NCBI RefSeq assembly: GCF_000003815.2
Contig: NC_049984.1
Coordinates: 6,530,715-6,594,714 of the forward strand
Reading direction: 5' to 3'
Length of the DNA stretch: 64,000 nt
DNA from: Branchiostoma floridae
Taxonomy: Eukaryota; Chordata; Leptocardii; Amphioxiformes; Branchiostomatidae
Made by a program: the position numbers and the translations under genes. The notes under the pieces were generated by a model, which saw only the letters and a list, made by a program, of their open reading frames with translations, ran no database searches and was not told where the DNA came from. Of this stretch, positions 40,101 through 55,100 are shown one piece after another (position 1 is the stretch's first letter; each line of letters begins with the position of its first letter).

Positions 40101-43100
40101 ATGGGTATGCAGCAGGTCAAGTTTTCGCACAAATGGGGAATTGTAGGCACGTCCACAGTCAGGCCTAACCTGTGTCGCTGTCGCTTAGTTGTGTCTGAGT
40201 TATTTTTCACTTCCACATGGCCATCAAACGCAAGACCGATTTCAAAGGGAAGGGGAAAGGCTACCAGATTGGGAAAAGGCTCAGAGATTGTGTGTGATTA
40301 TTAAACGACCTTTTGACACAAAGTACGATGAAAATTGAAATATCATTTTTCTCTCATTATACTTTAAGACAATATCATATATGCTTACTTTGATGATCAT
40401 CAATGTTATAAGAAAGGATTAGAACATAAAAGACTTTAAGAAAAGCCACCCGAACAAAGTTCTACAGTTCCTACCTTGCCAAAGATTATTTTCCATGAAC
40501 ATTGCACATTCCATGACCCAAATGATTTATTGGGGTGAGGTCCATAAAAATCTACTTCAACACACCATAGACACAAAAATATCTGAAGCCTGGAATAAAA
40601 ACAAATTTTCTGCCAAAGAATTTCACTTCCATCTGGCAAGTGTGTCAAACTTGGCAAAGACACACAAACAGTCCTCCGGCCAAAAACACATTTGTTCCAT
40701 TTTTTAGTCATGTAAAGGCTACCGGCAGTAAAAATTCGAGTGAAACATAAATTCTTTCTTTCTTTTATGTCTATTGATTTAACATTTGGTTTGGGTAAGC
40801 TCCAAGCAGATGTGGCATTAGATACAGAGTTGTATGTATCTCCGAAAAATTGTACAAAATCGTATAAAAATTGAATATGTTCAGTTGTAGTGGATGAGAT
40901 TTGTCAAGCTGGAAGGTTAAATTAAGCCAGCTTGAGTATGATGAGGGAGCTTCTGTCATTAGCTCTGAATGCAAAAGAGCCCAAACAACTTATCAAGAGT
41001 CAGGGAGAGACCTGGTGTGCTTGGCTGCAATACGATTTCCTGAGGAAAGCTGCATTGCATTGTAGGGTCTGGAAACAGTCTGGCAGCCACGCTACGAGCT
41101 AATCTCCAGGCAGATTTACCAGCGGCATAAGATAGTATCAAAGCTGGCTAAAGGGAGTCAGTAGCCAAACACACTCCTAGGCCAGCTTCATTCCTCTGCC
41201 AGCTTTCGATACTGTAGCTTGGCGATTAGCTAATAGCTACTTAAAAAAGCAAGAAGCTGTACAAAAAGTCCCCTACTACATCTGCTTGGTGATTTGGTGG
41301 CCTCTGTTGAAGGACATGGGAAAGTAAAGGAATGCAGGGGATTGTGACAAATTGATGTAACTCAATAATGCATAAATAATCCAATTATACACAAAATAAA
41401 CTATACTCCTGTAAATTATTTATCTAGGTTAAGTTAATTGGGGTCATCCATGAGATCTAACTGGACATAATTGTTACCACAGATGCTATCTGAATACAGG
41501 ATCCTATCTTCTAAAAAAAAGATGGCAATGATACAATCGGCAGCTTTATAGAAGGCTTCAAACTTCTGCGGCCAATTAGCGGAAATTAATCAGACCCCCT
41601 CTATCTGTAGACCCCCCACTGACTGGGGTATTATATCCACCACATCCGCACATCCATCAAGCTTTCTGAGGGCAGTGGACACAGAACAGATATGGGTCAA
41701 CTTGGTGTCGCTGGGTTATGGGTTGCTGGGAATTCAAAACATATTCAAAATATGAAAAGGCCAAATCTGTTATTACCTCGGTATAGTCTCAGCAAGTAGG
41801 TTATGTTTTCCAATCATCTATGGCTTCTTCATGTTTTTGGTTTTTTTTTCATGTTTTTTTTGGGGGGGGGGGCTCCTAGCTTGTAAATAAGATGGATTTC
41901 TACATTTCATTTCTTTTTATGCAAAAATAAGACTTTATCAAATGAAACACAGTTAGACGTTGTCAATGTTTAGATCAGGATACAGAATTCAAAATAAAAT
42001 ACTGCTTAGTATAGGTCTGAACCCTTCCAGTGCCTTCGAGGATCACATAATATTTCATTCCTAACATCAAGCAAAAATCACCCTCTTCATTATGAAATGA
42101 CCCAAATTCCATATTCAATAGCAAGCCCCTTACGGACAAAGGCCCAAATAGCCTTGATTTATGTTCTAAAACACCCATAACAAGATTTTATTACTCATTC
42201 GTCTTCCTATAAGCAGCAATGCACTGGAATATTCTCCATCATAAGAAATCAGATTTGGTCAAAGGAGATCTTATCAAAAAATCAATATCAGAGGTCAAAG
42301 TCTACTCTGAGCACCTATGCATCAATTTTCTTACTGGAAAGGAAAATGGGTATGTCAATTACATCATGTATTTACCATATAAATTGTTTTAAACAGTCAT
42401 TCATATACACACAGACTGTACGTTTAACTTTAGACTACACATTCAGAATGTCTTCCTTTCCCAGGCGATATGTTTTGGCTATTTCAGAGAAAAGAACTGG
42501 GAGGCAATATAATGAGAAATTGCGAAAATCTTAACATCTTTTAGAATGAAGATTAAGTTAAGAATATAGTGGAGTTATCATGAAACTGCTGTTTTTCCTC
42601 TATTCACTGACTGAGTTAAATTCTTCATCTGAAAGTCTTTCAAAGCCAAGAATTGGAAACCTACAAACTTGTTGTACCTCCAGCTTCTGTATATTATGCC
42701 CTCCCGCTGCAAGAATAAGACGCATGTACACGCAACACTTCGTATTTTCAAACACGCACCTCAACATTTCACCTATATTTTTCACTTCTCTCAGGTTAAA
42801 GTTACCTGCTTACAACTTACCCCATCGTGCCAGCCCAAGAAGCACAAGGACTTCCAACAGCGCGATCCAAACGGCGAGAGCCAACGCGGACGTGTCCTCC
42901 GAACAGTACTCCGACATGGTCAAACCCAGAGAAAGGACAAGCGCCAAAAGTAGAGGAGAGGGGAGGGGGGCGGGTTCTGTAGGCAGCGGACATGTTTGGT
43001 ACCCACAGGTGGCAAGGTCATCATCATTTACATCTAGGCGGACTCCTTATTCCCAGACTCCTTATTCCCAGACGTCGTCTTTTCCTCACAGCAGTGCAAG

Positions 43101-46100
43101 ACAACGCAGAAGGAACAGGAACAAACCGAACTCACGCCTTAAAGGTGACGGAACCATCATCTTTTTGAGGTCATGGTAGGAGGCTAGGAAGCAGCTTATA
43201 AGGTCACCATCTACATGTACAACCTTGCACTCCACCATATGACACTGTAACAGTCAGAGTAACACCCAGCACACAGGAACACACCCCACAGCCGCTACAC
43301 CAGCCAAGTCTGCCCTGCTGGGTCCACTGGGACCTTCACAACCACAGCCAATAACCTGCCAGCACTACAGGGTGCAACTGAAATCATCCTCAGACATGTA
43401 CTAGGCTGAACCTCTCTCTCTCCATGTGGTTGGTTGGCTGGGAAATTTATTTTGCTGCCCCATAACTGGAGATGAGGAACCACAGGAGGCTGGACCTGGG
43501 ACCAGGGGATCAGGCCCAGGCCACACCAAGTAAATTTTATGGTTCACATCTTATTTCTATGATGACCTACCATGTAATATGACAGATGTGATATTTGAGT
43601 TAAAAGAAATATATAGGTCACAAGAATTAGGTGCCTGGGTTTGAATTTGAGAAGATAATGAATGCTATAATAACAAAAATTAAACTGAAAGACCAGGGAA
43701 AGATCTGATAGGTATTCTATTTAGGAGAAAAATGCCTAACATGATGAGTATCAGTTGTCTCTTTCAATCTCTTAATACCTGTACACCTTAAATATCCAAT
43801 GTCAAATTACATATAAGGGGTAATACCTCACCAGAAAAACTGACATTTGTAATTTTTGGTCCAAATCATTCACTTGGTGTGGCCTTCCCAGGTCTGTCTG
43901 GCTGTCATGTTTTACAGCTTCCAGACCCCAAGTTTTAACCCTTGCCCAAGTCTTTAACCCTTACATAAACTTTGGTCCTAATGGACTGATGCTAGTAATG
44001 GTGAGAGTTGATGAAACTTTTGATATGTTATCAGTGGGCACTGGGCAGTTGTAGTAACAGACTACAATATTCTACAGATATAGTAACTGAATGGTTTTGC
44101 TATTAAAAAAAGTCTATTCAACTAGAGAACAAGCTTTGGCCATTTCAGTATTCGGTTGTATTTTCTTAGACATATCAACAGAAAGGAAACTGGAGTTGAC
44201 ATGAGTGTCAAACACCACTTCTGTCCGACCTCAGACCTCCCACTGTTTGTTATTGTTCTGGTCTGCAACTTTTCATCTACAAGCTGTTGAAACACTTTTC
44301 TATCCTCAAAATTTTTCATATGTAGAAAAAGATTAGATCATGGTCAATAGTCAGTTTCAATTTGGCACCTTGTTGGAAGCTCTACAAATGTGTGTTTCAA
44401 CTTGATAAAAGACAAGTTATAGAGATGTTTTAACTCTACTCTTAACATCGCTGCTTTTAAATGTACAATCCTGCTTGGTGGAAAAAATGTCACATCAGCA
44501 GATGTATGAATCTATGATCATGAGAGCTTGCTAACTGTTATGATCTAATGATCTTTATTTGATCAACAAAAAAACAAGGTATAAATTCCTGCCACCTTGG
44601 ACATGATGTCATCCCAGTTACCACCTCCATACATGTCTCTTTTGACCCCATCCTGACCCTGCACACACATCTGCAGACCTGTTCCCACCCCCCTCCCCCC
44701 ATTCCCATTCATAACTTCCCTCAAACCATCTGGACTCTGACATCCAATTCCCATTCCATTTCCTGTGACCTTTCCGACATTGACCTCTGAAAGCCCAGCC
44801 CAATCTTTCTTTATTAGGTTCTATTGGAGAAAAATGTTTTCCTTATTTAGATATACAAGGCATAACATGATTTACGGTTGTAATCATGATGGCATCAGTA
44901 AAGTTGAAATCTTCCATGGCCAAAACATGTAATATTCTGAAATCAAGACTAGATTATGAAAATACAGGAAATCATTGGGAAAATTTTCACACTTGGAAAT
45001 AATAGGAAAAAATTAAGGCAGCACTTCTCTAAGATAACAGATACATTCCCTTTTTAATGAAATTTTGACCCCAACAACAGCTGCAGAAGGTACGCACTTA
45101 TGCAGTGCTTTGCACATTATTGTGGCTTGTGATAAGGACAAAAAAAACAGAGGCAGAGGCAGCCAGCAGCTAGACTGTCTCCCGTTGTTGATAAGCTGTC
45201 ACCCATATCTGCACAGCCTCCCTCAGGCAGTACTTCAACACTTTCTCCAAGTTCAAAGTCAAGATTACAGTCTCATATCCAGATGTCTGTCCCAGCCACA
45301 ATAACAACCTCTGGGTACAGATTTAAAACAGGACTTCTGGGCCAAGTCAATACTATTGCCTGCACTTCAGCTTCTGCAGAAGGAGTAGGAAGTTCTTGGT
45401 TTACAGATTCATTTTTTTTTTATTTCAAAACTTAAATACATATCAAGGTGTAAAATAAGGTGTGACAGAATATGTTCAATTTCAACTGCAAGAAATTCTT
45501 TTTTTCATATTGTGAAATTTAATGGACTGACTGAGACCCAAAACATATGTACAACAAATATGTGATGATTCTGGCTGCTCGGCTGAAGAACTGCCCAAGG
45601 CTATGGAGGATAGGGAAGGATGGAGGAAGAGAGTCACGGCCATCCGTGCAACCAGCACACCTGAATGATGATGATGATGAGACCCATGAATCTACCCTTT
45701 GAGTTTCTATGCCATAACTGTAGCTTGATGATGACGATGATAGTTTTTAAGCTACATAGCACATCCCCAGTTCTTCAATGATGTGTGGCATTTCCATATT
45801 AAGGCTAATGCCACCTGCAGGCTAACAAAATTGCACCTGACCTCGAGACAACCAACCTCGTTGTTTCTTCCTGTAGCTTCAAAGCCAGACTAAGTTCTTA
45901 CAGCAGGGCAGACAGACTTCAGATGACCTGGAAATTCCTCTGCCAAGCTTTATATCACACCTGCCAAATCTGGCCTCTGCCAAATTTTACCACCTCCCCT
46001 CTTTCTGTATCTGTACCTGAAAAACCTGTATAAGTAAAACTTCTTTCCTTCTCTTTTAAGGCCAGCCTTGACTGCTTTTTTCCAAAATCAACACACAGGG

Positions 46101-49100
46101 AGACACCTTGAGACATTTGTGTGCCTCAACTTCAGGAGCAACAAAATGTCATGTTTCCACTAACAAGGCTACCTTGACCTTGACAGCAGGAAATGTCCTT
46201 GAACCTGTCTTGGTAGAAGAGATGTTCTCTGAAAGTCTCAGACACACCGCAGGAAAAAGCTTCTTAGTTCTGGGCAATCCTTTAATTTGTTCAGGTCAGA
46301 AGCTTGGGCTAGAACAATCTAACATCTTGTTTCTTTGGTCTGCATGTCAATAAATTTGGAGTCTTATTTGGAGTCTTACTCATGTCTTATTTGAGTTCTT
46401 CCTGTTGGAAGTCACAGTGTAGAAAATGTGTCAAAACAAAAGTTATAAGTAATTCCTTGCCAAAAGAATTACGGACATAAATGTCAATTTGCTCCTTTTC
46501 TCTTTTTTTCCACCCAAAACTAAGAAAAGTATTTCAAACAGCCTTGGGCACTAAGGAGTGACCAACTGCAGTATACTCAAGTTATTTTGCCTGAAAATGC
46601 AGGAGCACCAGACTGGAACTTACTGTTTTTAATTAGTAAATATTTACAAACCATGGTTCAGCCTTCCAGTGGTCATTACAGGTACAGACAGATACTTCCT
46701 ACTGCTAGCACCACTAGCCGGGTCTGGTACAAAAACTGTAGATCCCAATTAGTGACCCAAGCAACTGAGTGGTTGCTCAACTCAACTATATTCATACCGG
46801 TAACAATAATGTAAGCATTTACTCGTAGCACCATTATGAAACATAAAAGTATCATTACAAAGGACATCCTTGTGGTCAACTTAAAATCCATTGTTTGAGA
46901 CTGCTAAATGCCGATTTTTGTCTTGAATCAATCTGATCTTGATTCAATCAGATCTCAATACTGTTCTAAACTCATCTTTCCTCGACCATTTGACATGTAT
47001 CATGGCCAAATATTTGTGAACATGACATGCGGATTTTCCTGCCAATGTCAGCAATGACATATGAGGATCTGCCTGTCAGATCAGCACACTGCCAGAGACA
47101 TGGAGAAAAACAAACATTTGTTTATCATTAATTGTCTGTCAATGTGACTGGGATACTTTTTGTTGGTGTACTTCACAAATCTGGAAACTAATTGCAGACA
47201 GAACTAGAATTGATCAGTAAATTAGCATATTTTTGTTGTATGCCTAACATTAGGAAGAATATATACTGTTTGACTAGTCAATTGTTTTGTTCAATGTCTA
47301 CTCCAATAGCATTGGGATGGCAACCTCCAGACTAACAAAATAGTAATACTTTGATACTTGATTACTGACATCCTGATCATAGTTATATGAAATAAATGAT
47401 ATCTTGATATTCTCAGATCAACCTATACAAAGTTTTAGGGTTAAATGCTGAGATTGAGGCAGGAGAACAAAAACAGTAAGCAGACTGGGCAACTGGTAAG
47501 CCAGGTAACTGGGAAGCCAAGGTGCCCATCAGACTACCTGGCCATCTGGTAATCTGGTGTGAACAGGACATAATAGGCTTACAAGGGCTCCTGACAAATT
47601 GCTTCACCCAAACAGAATAATAAGAAAAATAAACAGACCTGGGAAGATGTAAACAGTTGTAATTAGGACCAAAGGGGCAGGTTTTCTATGGACTAAACAG
47701 GAGGGTGTGAAGGGGGGATTTGAGCATGGTTTCTAAAAAAAGTTCAAAGGCTTTCTTTAATTCTTTGCAGCGTAAAAAAAAAGGTTGGGAACTCCAACTC
47801 CATCTGTGAAAAAGAAAAGGTCTGGCTATACGTTCAAGGAAACTTTCAGAAAAATAGCCAGGACTGACAAATTTTTGTAAATGTTTGCCTCAAAACCTCT
47901 TCAAGGTCCTCCTCAAGAATAAGCTCTGCTTCTGATTGGTACCCAATTTCTTACAGCTGAAATCAGAAGCAGGTGACCATCTCCTCCTGAAAACTGTGCT
48001 CAGAGAGTACCAAAGAATGTACAGGAAGGATCTAGGTGTCTTACATAATACCAAACAATGCGAGGTTACCAGAGGTCAGAGTGATAAAGCCCCACTGTAG
48101 TGTGTAACTGAAAGAGCTGTTTTCACTCACAACAACCCTGGAGGTGTCCACAGACCTGTGTGTTTTGTGTCCTTTCTTCTCCCCCTGTTGGCAAAGTAGG
48201 ACCTGTTTGCTGACAAACGTGGCCCCAAATCTGAGGACCGTTTGAAGGAAGACAACAGAACAAGTGTTTTCATCAGGTTTTGGGTTTCTTACCTGCATCT
48301 CAAGGTTCTCGAGTTTGACACATTTCTGTGTACATCCCTAACTGCTCACCTTTACACAGATGAAGAAGAATCTGTAGGTGATCAATCTAGAAGTGACAGG
48401 TTACTTGTGTTCCAGTACTAAGTTGCTGCATATAGCTACAATATACTGGCCAAGAGCTAATTGCTGTACCTGTAAAAATTATAGTCTCTCGTAACGCAAA
48501 TGACTCTGTCTCTGTGTCTGGTGCAGATATAGGGTGGGCCGCTATAACTTGTAAGCAGGCTTTAACTCAGGCTGTAAAAATGACTTTGAAATATAATATC
48601 ATGGAAATAAGTGGCTACTCTATAAGCTCAATGATAATTGTCTGAGTTTAAGTTTCATAGGACTTAGGTTGTTTTTTTAAGAAATGATATCCAACAACTT
48701 CCATAATCATAATGTTAGTCCTAATGAACATCCAAAATATATCACTTTACTGCTTGTTACAGACTGATTTTGCAATTTCGGCAAAATGAACTTGTTCATT
48801 GAAGTTCATAATTTATTTCGCTAACAAGAACCAGACGCTGGGAACAAATAGCATTTCTGCTCCCTGAGGAGCTCCACTAATCTTTCACCACCCAGGAGTC
48901 AGACTGGCCATGACCTTGCCTGACCTTGGTGGCTGTCATTGTTTGGAACCCTTGTTGTTCTTGACCACCTGGCCCAGTTGGTGTTTCAGGGGGTAGAAAA
49001 AAGGCCAGCGCTAAGAAAACAGAGTCAGGTAAGTTGTGGGGAGGACAGAGGTTTCTGTGTCAGCCTCCTGAAGGTGATGAGTGAAGAGGGGATGAAGGCA

Positions 49101-52100
49101 GGTAAAGGTGCTGACTGACAGGCTGAGTGGACAATGCTTAATGTGTTTTACTAATGATGTAGCCATGATGGTGTTCTACTAGCTGCCATGAACAGATTGT
49201 CTGACAGGATGAAAAGAAGAAAGAAGAATACACAATTATTGGGGTTAAGTGGTCTATAAAACAAACAATGTATAATGCTCTTTGAACTGTGTGTCTCTTG
49301 ACCAAACACAGGAGAGAAAGAACATGGAAAAGACTAATCTGTCCTCAATCAATAATCAAGCTCCAATTGGCTCACTCTATTGGTCACTTCCCTCAATTGA
49401 AGCAAACTTGGAACTAACATATGGATGAATTACATGTATGGATAGCAGGCTGGGAAAAGACAGAACCATCCCCCATCCATGGCAGAAATGTGGTAAGAAA
49501 ATAAAACGTACTTCTTCTTCCAGAAAATTTCCCCCAAACTGTTGATGTTGAACTTGAAGTGAGTTGCAAGTGTGTGTGCAGCCCCAAGAAAACAATATGA
49601 AAAGTCACCTTCCCAAGAGCAACTTGGGTATTTCCTGTATAGTTTACCCACAGGTGTTCCTCAGGAGGTTTTGAGGCATCAGGCCTGCAGGGTGACCTGT
49701 CATCACTAACCATGTGGTCATTATGCAGAAACCTCCCCCTGTCCCCCTGGGTTTTTAGGAATCTGGTACATTTTCTTCTAGGATCCCCCCAAGACACTGT
49801 TGCCAAGGACTAGACTAACCTAGCAATTAAAAACCATTTAGGAAACACCATTATTTGACAATTACTAATTAGAAACTCACAAACACTACATAACTCCTAT
49901 GATGGAAAACTTGCCGCCAACAAATGCCATCACAACATATGGGAATACAAGCAAAGATTACACAAAGGCAGACCTCCAGTATATCTATGATTTGGTTCTA
50001 GTAAAGTATACCCATGGCTATTTAAATATCATACATTTAAGTCAACAAAGGCTTACCTGGATGTCTAATCCAGGTAAATGATACCATATCTGGAGATAAA
50101 TTGATCTCAACAAATTGGATAAAACTGGGGTTACTTCTGGATGGATGTCATTTGAAACATCAGAAAGTTATCTACATTTTAATCCAGTTATTGTAGAGAC
50201 TGTCCAGTTGTCTGTAATCATTTGAAGATCAGTTTGGAGACACCTTACCTGTGCAGAAATACCTGTCACCGGTGCACAGCAGTATAGCCGACCTCCTTGT
50301 CTTGCAATCACAAGGAACACTACAAGGAAGTTCCTCACTCCTTAGAGGCCGTGAGTTGTGTACTTGGTATAACTGCTAGGTCTCTTCTGGGTCCCCTCAG
50401 TAGAATTGTTTGTTTGCCTACAGGAGGGACCACTCCTCTGCATATTTTCACACACCCCCTGCTACAAGATGGACAGGGCCATCTGCACATTTATAAGGAC
50501 CGGCCCACTATACCTCACAGGGGTGACATTATGCTTCAAGATAGACCAAAACGATATATGATGGAATGGTCTGTTATATCTTGGATAAGTGACTGTCTGA
50601 TGGGAGTCCATACAATGTCAATGTCATTACCATTATTATTATTACCAAATAGAACATACAGGAATAGTCCATTATGTCCTTCAGGGGTGATTACAGATTA
50701 GGACCTCATGCATATTTTTGCACCCCCCACTATGAGTTGGATAGAACCAGCTGTAAATTTTGGAATGGTCCATTACATTGTACAAGGGAGACATTCGCAA
50801 AGGGGTAAACAACCAATTAGTCTATTTCCTCTTTATACTATGGTGGTGATGGCAAATAAATCAAACACTTCCACACCTGCACAATGGACTCTTCCAATGA
50901 ACTGAAAATCAACCTGTGTATTAAAAAGTTGTTCGTTCATATTGCTCCTTCCTCTGTTGATTGATATTAATTCATACCTCAATCAATATACGATAAAAGC
51001 TCCATCCCCATAACCTCCATTAGATGTGGAAAACCCATTTCATTAATGGTAATCTACAATCTCTTTCAACCTGGGCAGTGCACTTAGACATGTTCAAACC
51101 AACATGTACGCTTTTAGCTTGATTGCCATTGACGTACTGATAAAAAAAGCATATGGGTAATGGTAATGCACTCTGGCATATACATCAAAAGTTATGGCTT
51201 CTAGTAGCCTTCTACTGGCTTTGGAATACATTTCATGTCTTATCTAATTAGACAAAAGCATGTCCAAGGCAAAAGATGTGAAAAACAAGAGTTCTGATGC
51301 AGACATACACAAACACAACCAGACAAAAAGGCCCACAACTTGACCTCCACTTTTAATGGAGGTAACAAAAATAGGCGAGCATCTTGTTAAGGTCAAGAGA
51401 CTTCCAATGTCTGAAAAGTACAAAATGGCCGCAACTGAAGTGAAAAACTTTTTATGTGGCAAAACACAGCTCAAGGTTGGCATGCATGATTTACATTTAA
51501 TTTGGAAAGTGATAGTTTAAGTGTCTTTCATCATACATGGCACAGATAACTTCTCACATGCTATCCAAAAGATTTATGAGCAGTCTTGTATCGTAGCATT
51601 CAAATGCTTCTATGGTAATAAAAATGTGATAGCAAAGTCCATCATTTAACTTCAAGAAATATACCCTAAACTGTGACCTACCTTGACAATGGAAGAATAC
51701 TATTCCAAGTTCATAGAAGCTCAAAACACAACCAGTAAGTGCACCAGACATGAACACACAGACAGTGCTAGGTTCTTACAAGTTACAGTCCTTTGCATCA
51801 TCACCTTGGTATGGTAACAACTTTCTACCACAGGGCATTACACTACCAGTGTTACATATACAGCAATGGGAAGTACAGAGGGGAAACCATGAGTAGAAAG
51901 TCCTTTCCTTTTCTTGAAATGATGAAACACTTATGAAACACTTAATGAAACACTTATCTAATTTTGAATCCCTTTTTAAAACAAATCACTTTTGGGAAAA
52001 AAATCGTGAAAGATTCTAAAACTGGCTGAAAAATAGAAGTAAAACCAACTCACAGGAAAGAATACTGCTTGAGCTCCCCTCGAGACAAAAAAAAAATGGT

Positions 52101-55100
52101 ATGGTCCTGTGAGGCAGTCTATTCCCACATCTAATCCTCTAAAGTTCCTGTAGGTCAAGGTCAAAACCATTCCCACTTCCCTAAGGGGGAAACGATCATT
52201 AATTTCTCCATTGATTCAGTCTCTGGGACCTTTCATATCTAATCTTCCAGACTTATCCTTAACACCTGTCACAACTTTGTGCTCCGCCTGCAAATCTCAA
52301 AGTCGTTCCAGTCTCCTCAAACAGACATCTGACATTCCTCACTGTCACTGTTCTGAAGAGTTTTTGGAAGAAGAATTGCAGCGCACTAAGCGATAATATT
52401 TCAACCTGTACAGAAAAGGCTGTGTACTCCTCTTTCATGCTCCATATAGATGCTGTTTCAATGGTGAAAGGAGAGCAGAGAGGCAAGCAAAAAAAGTATC
52501 AATATGGGGGGCAGGGAGAGTTTTATCACAACTGGCCTGTGAAATTTGGAGGAACTAATATAACTGTATATAAAGAATTGTATGATTGGGACTGAGTTGG
52601 AGCTATCTCGCAAAACTGTATGATATATACAATTGTACAAAATGTATATATACAGGAGGGGGCTCTTAACATTTTTATCCTTGATTTTAGTCATTAATGA
52701 CATTGCCGGTAACCTTAACTAATGTCTCCTTCTTTTCAAGGGCACTCTTCGCCGATACAGTCAGACAAGTATTTTGCAGCTCATCTCTGCATGTGGAGCC
52801 AAACTGTGATGCGGACGGAACATGCTCAGAAGTTGTCTCCGTAAACAACTAACCATGTTTGACTTGGACTGCTAGCAACAAATCAGCATCATCAAACTCT
52901 GTCTGAGAGAGAGGTCCAAAAGTTCACCTAAAAAAGGAGAGCATCCTCTAAAGAGGCCTAGAGATTGGGAAAACAACTTACAAGTTTCTTATTTAACTGT
53001 TGCATTAAAACTATTCTTGCATTTGCAGGAAACTTTGTCTGAAGAAGATGAAATTACAGGAAGAATGTCAATGTTTCTTCAAGCCAAAAGAAGGTCCACA
53101 AACAAATAGATTTCTTTCAAAAACAACATACTTCCTGAATCATATCCCTAGCCTAGAATCTTCCAGAGTTTGGTGTACAGCCCTGAGCTTTGTAAGCCCC
53201 GACTTCCTACCCATCCTTTGATGTGGTTGATGCCAGAAAGCATGATTATCATACTTAAGTTGCACAAATATTTGTACAACCTTCAGCTATAGAGAAAAGC
53301 TAAACTTTGGAACATGACATTGTCACGACAACCACTACAATAAAAGCTGCCCTGGTTTTTACAGATTATACAACATCGTGAAGATCAAGTTTACAACTGT
53401 TCGTAAAAGTTACGCAAATATTTATTTGACCTTCAGTAGAAAAGAAAACTAAACTTTAGAGCATGACAATGTCACGAAAACTATCATGTTAGTTTTAACA
53501 GACTACATAGTGAAGATCAACTGTTCATGAATTGACCTTGAGTTTGAAAGAAATGCTACACTTTGGAACATGTAATTGCCATGACATGACCATACAGTAA
53601 AACTAAAAGCCACTAGACTATACTGCAAAGTTAAGACCAAGTTTACAGCTGTCTGGATCCCTTTCAGGAAAGCCATACAGACTCTAAAAGCACCTGACAA
53701 CCTTGCAGAATAAAGCACGCAAGGAAACTTGAAATGACGTGAAATCTCATCCATTCCATTCATCTACCTAACAAGTAGACAAACATTCCCCAACGTAGTC
53801 AAGTATCTTCTGATCAGCGCCTTTCTTCCAAGATAAGGGACAGGAAGGAACCAAGAACAGCGCCTTGACAGGAGCGACAAAGAAAGGCGGACAGCCCCAG
53901 GTGCCTTCGGCTAAGTAACAGCTAGAACATGTAAGGCTGGCTATGTGTCAGTGATCATGAATATGGACGTCACAATCGTATCTGTACCCCGGTACCCCCC
54001 GGCTCTCTGGGATGCCAGACAGGCTCAATCATGGCTTGTGTACCGTGGTTATGTTGTCGCCAGGCCTTCCGAGCGACCTTTCGCATGTTTACTGGACGTG
54101 TTTGAGTTCTGTTTTCCTACAGGTGCAGTGTAAGTTTGCCCACCCAGCTACTGTTTGTACTGTAACAGTGTAAGTTTGAGGTATCAAACAGAATACCCTA
54201 TGACACTATAAATTCAGAAACCAGTTTTTCTCATTCTCAACGTTGGATAGTTGTAAGAGGATGAAGCTTTGCATTGTTGTTTTGTTTTGTCACACTCTCG
54301 GTATACACAGACCGCACCCAGTCAACTTCAAGCACTGGTAAATACAAAGGTAAACAGAGATCTGGTCCAAAAGTCCTTTCAAACTTACAGTGACCAGTGT
54401 TCAATAGTGTATTTGTTATTCACTGAATAATACGTGAAAGAATAAAAGAGCTGCCTTACCCCTCCTCTCAACTGTGCTGTCATCTGTCACCTCTCCATTC
54501 ACCGTCACCTTCTGTCCATCACTTTCCTTCATCTCTACATCTTTCCTTTCTTCTCTCACTCCATTCTCATCATCCTTATCCTTCATTTCCTCTTCTGCGG
54601 TACCTGGTAGCCCTCTGTTCGAATCCTCACACAAACCTGTCTCCTCAAGAACAGCTGTCTCTGCACTGCTCAGGTTGCCAGCAGAATCTGCCTTCTGACA
54701 AACATTACCATTACTCCCAACATTCTCCTCAACGTTCCCTTCTCTTCCAACAACTCTTTCAAAACTCGTTTCACACACAGTATTCTCAGTTGAAGCACCA
54801 CTGATTGAATTGGCATTGCAGCTTGCATTCTCAATAGATCCGACACTGTTCAGACTGATATCGGATTCCACCTTTCCGATACTCGCAACATTTCCAGAAC
54901 TCAAGTTACTCCCTGAACTGCCATTGCTTGTGTTACTACTCGAGCTCGTCTTGCTGACTAAGCTCGTGTTGCTCGCGCGTTCCGCCAGTGTGTCGATATC
55001 CTCGTCGATCGTTGTTACCCGCGGCTCCGCGACGCGACGCCAGTCCATCCTCCTAACGCCCGACCGTCCCGTCACGACGCACTTCCGTAGCTTCCGTCCT

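Larger units (their letters stand above)
35613..54459 (-). other. Intron 3 (about 18.8 kb): mobile elements and a candidate first exon
   Basis: This, the longest intron, holds the candidate transmembrane first exon (42821-42917), the elements at 37202-37413, 40796-41295 and 45571-45686, repeat copy B (37490-37700), tandem repeats (38950-39190, 50430-50840, 53240-53660), microsatellites and a lone CTCCAAGCAGATATTGGG motif at 39363. A CpG-richer patch at 53950-54110 has a minus-strand ATG at 54084-54086 and a weak phase-1 donor (GGGGG|GTACCG). I see no separate gene. Confidence 0.6.

Noticed and set aside
42580-43179. 199-codon plus-strand frame
   Set aside because: No family resemblance; it runs across the complement of the candidate transmembrane exon and ordinary intron, with a Ser/Arg-rich tail from GC-rich sequence.
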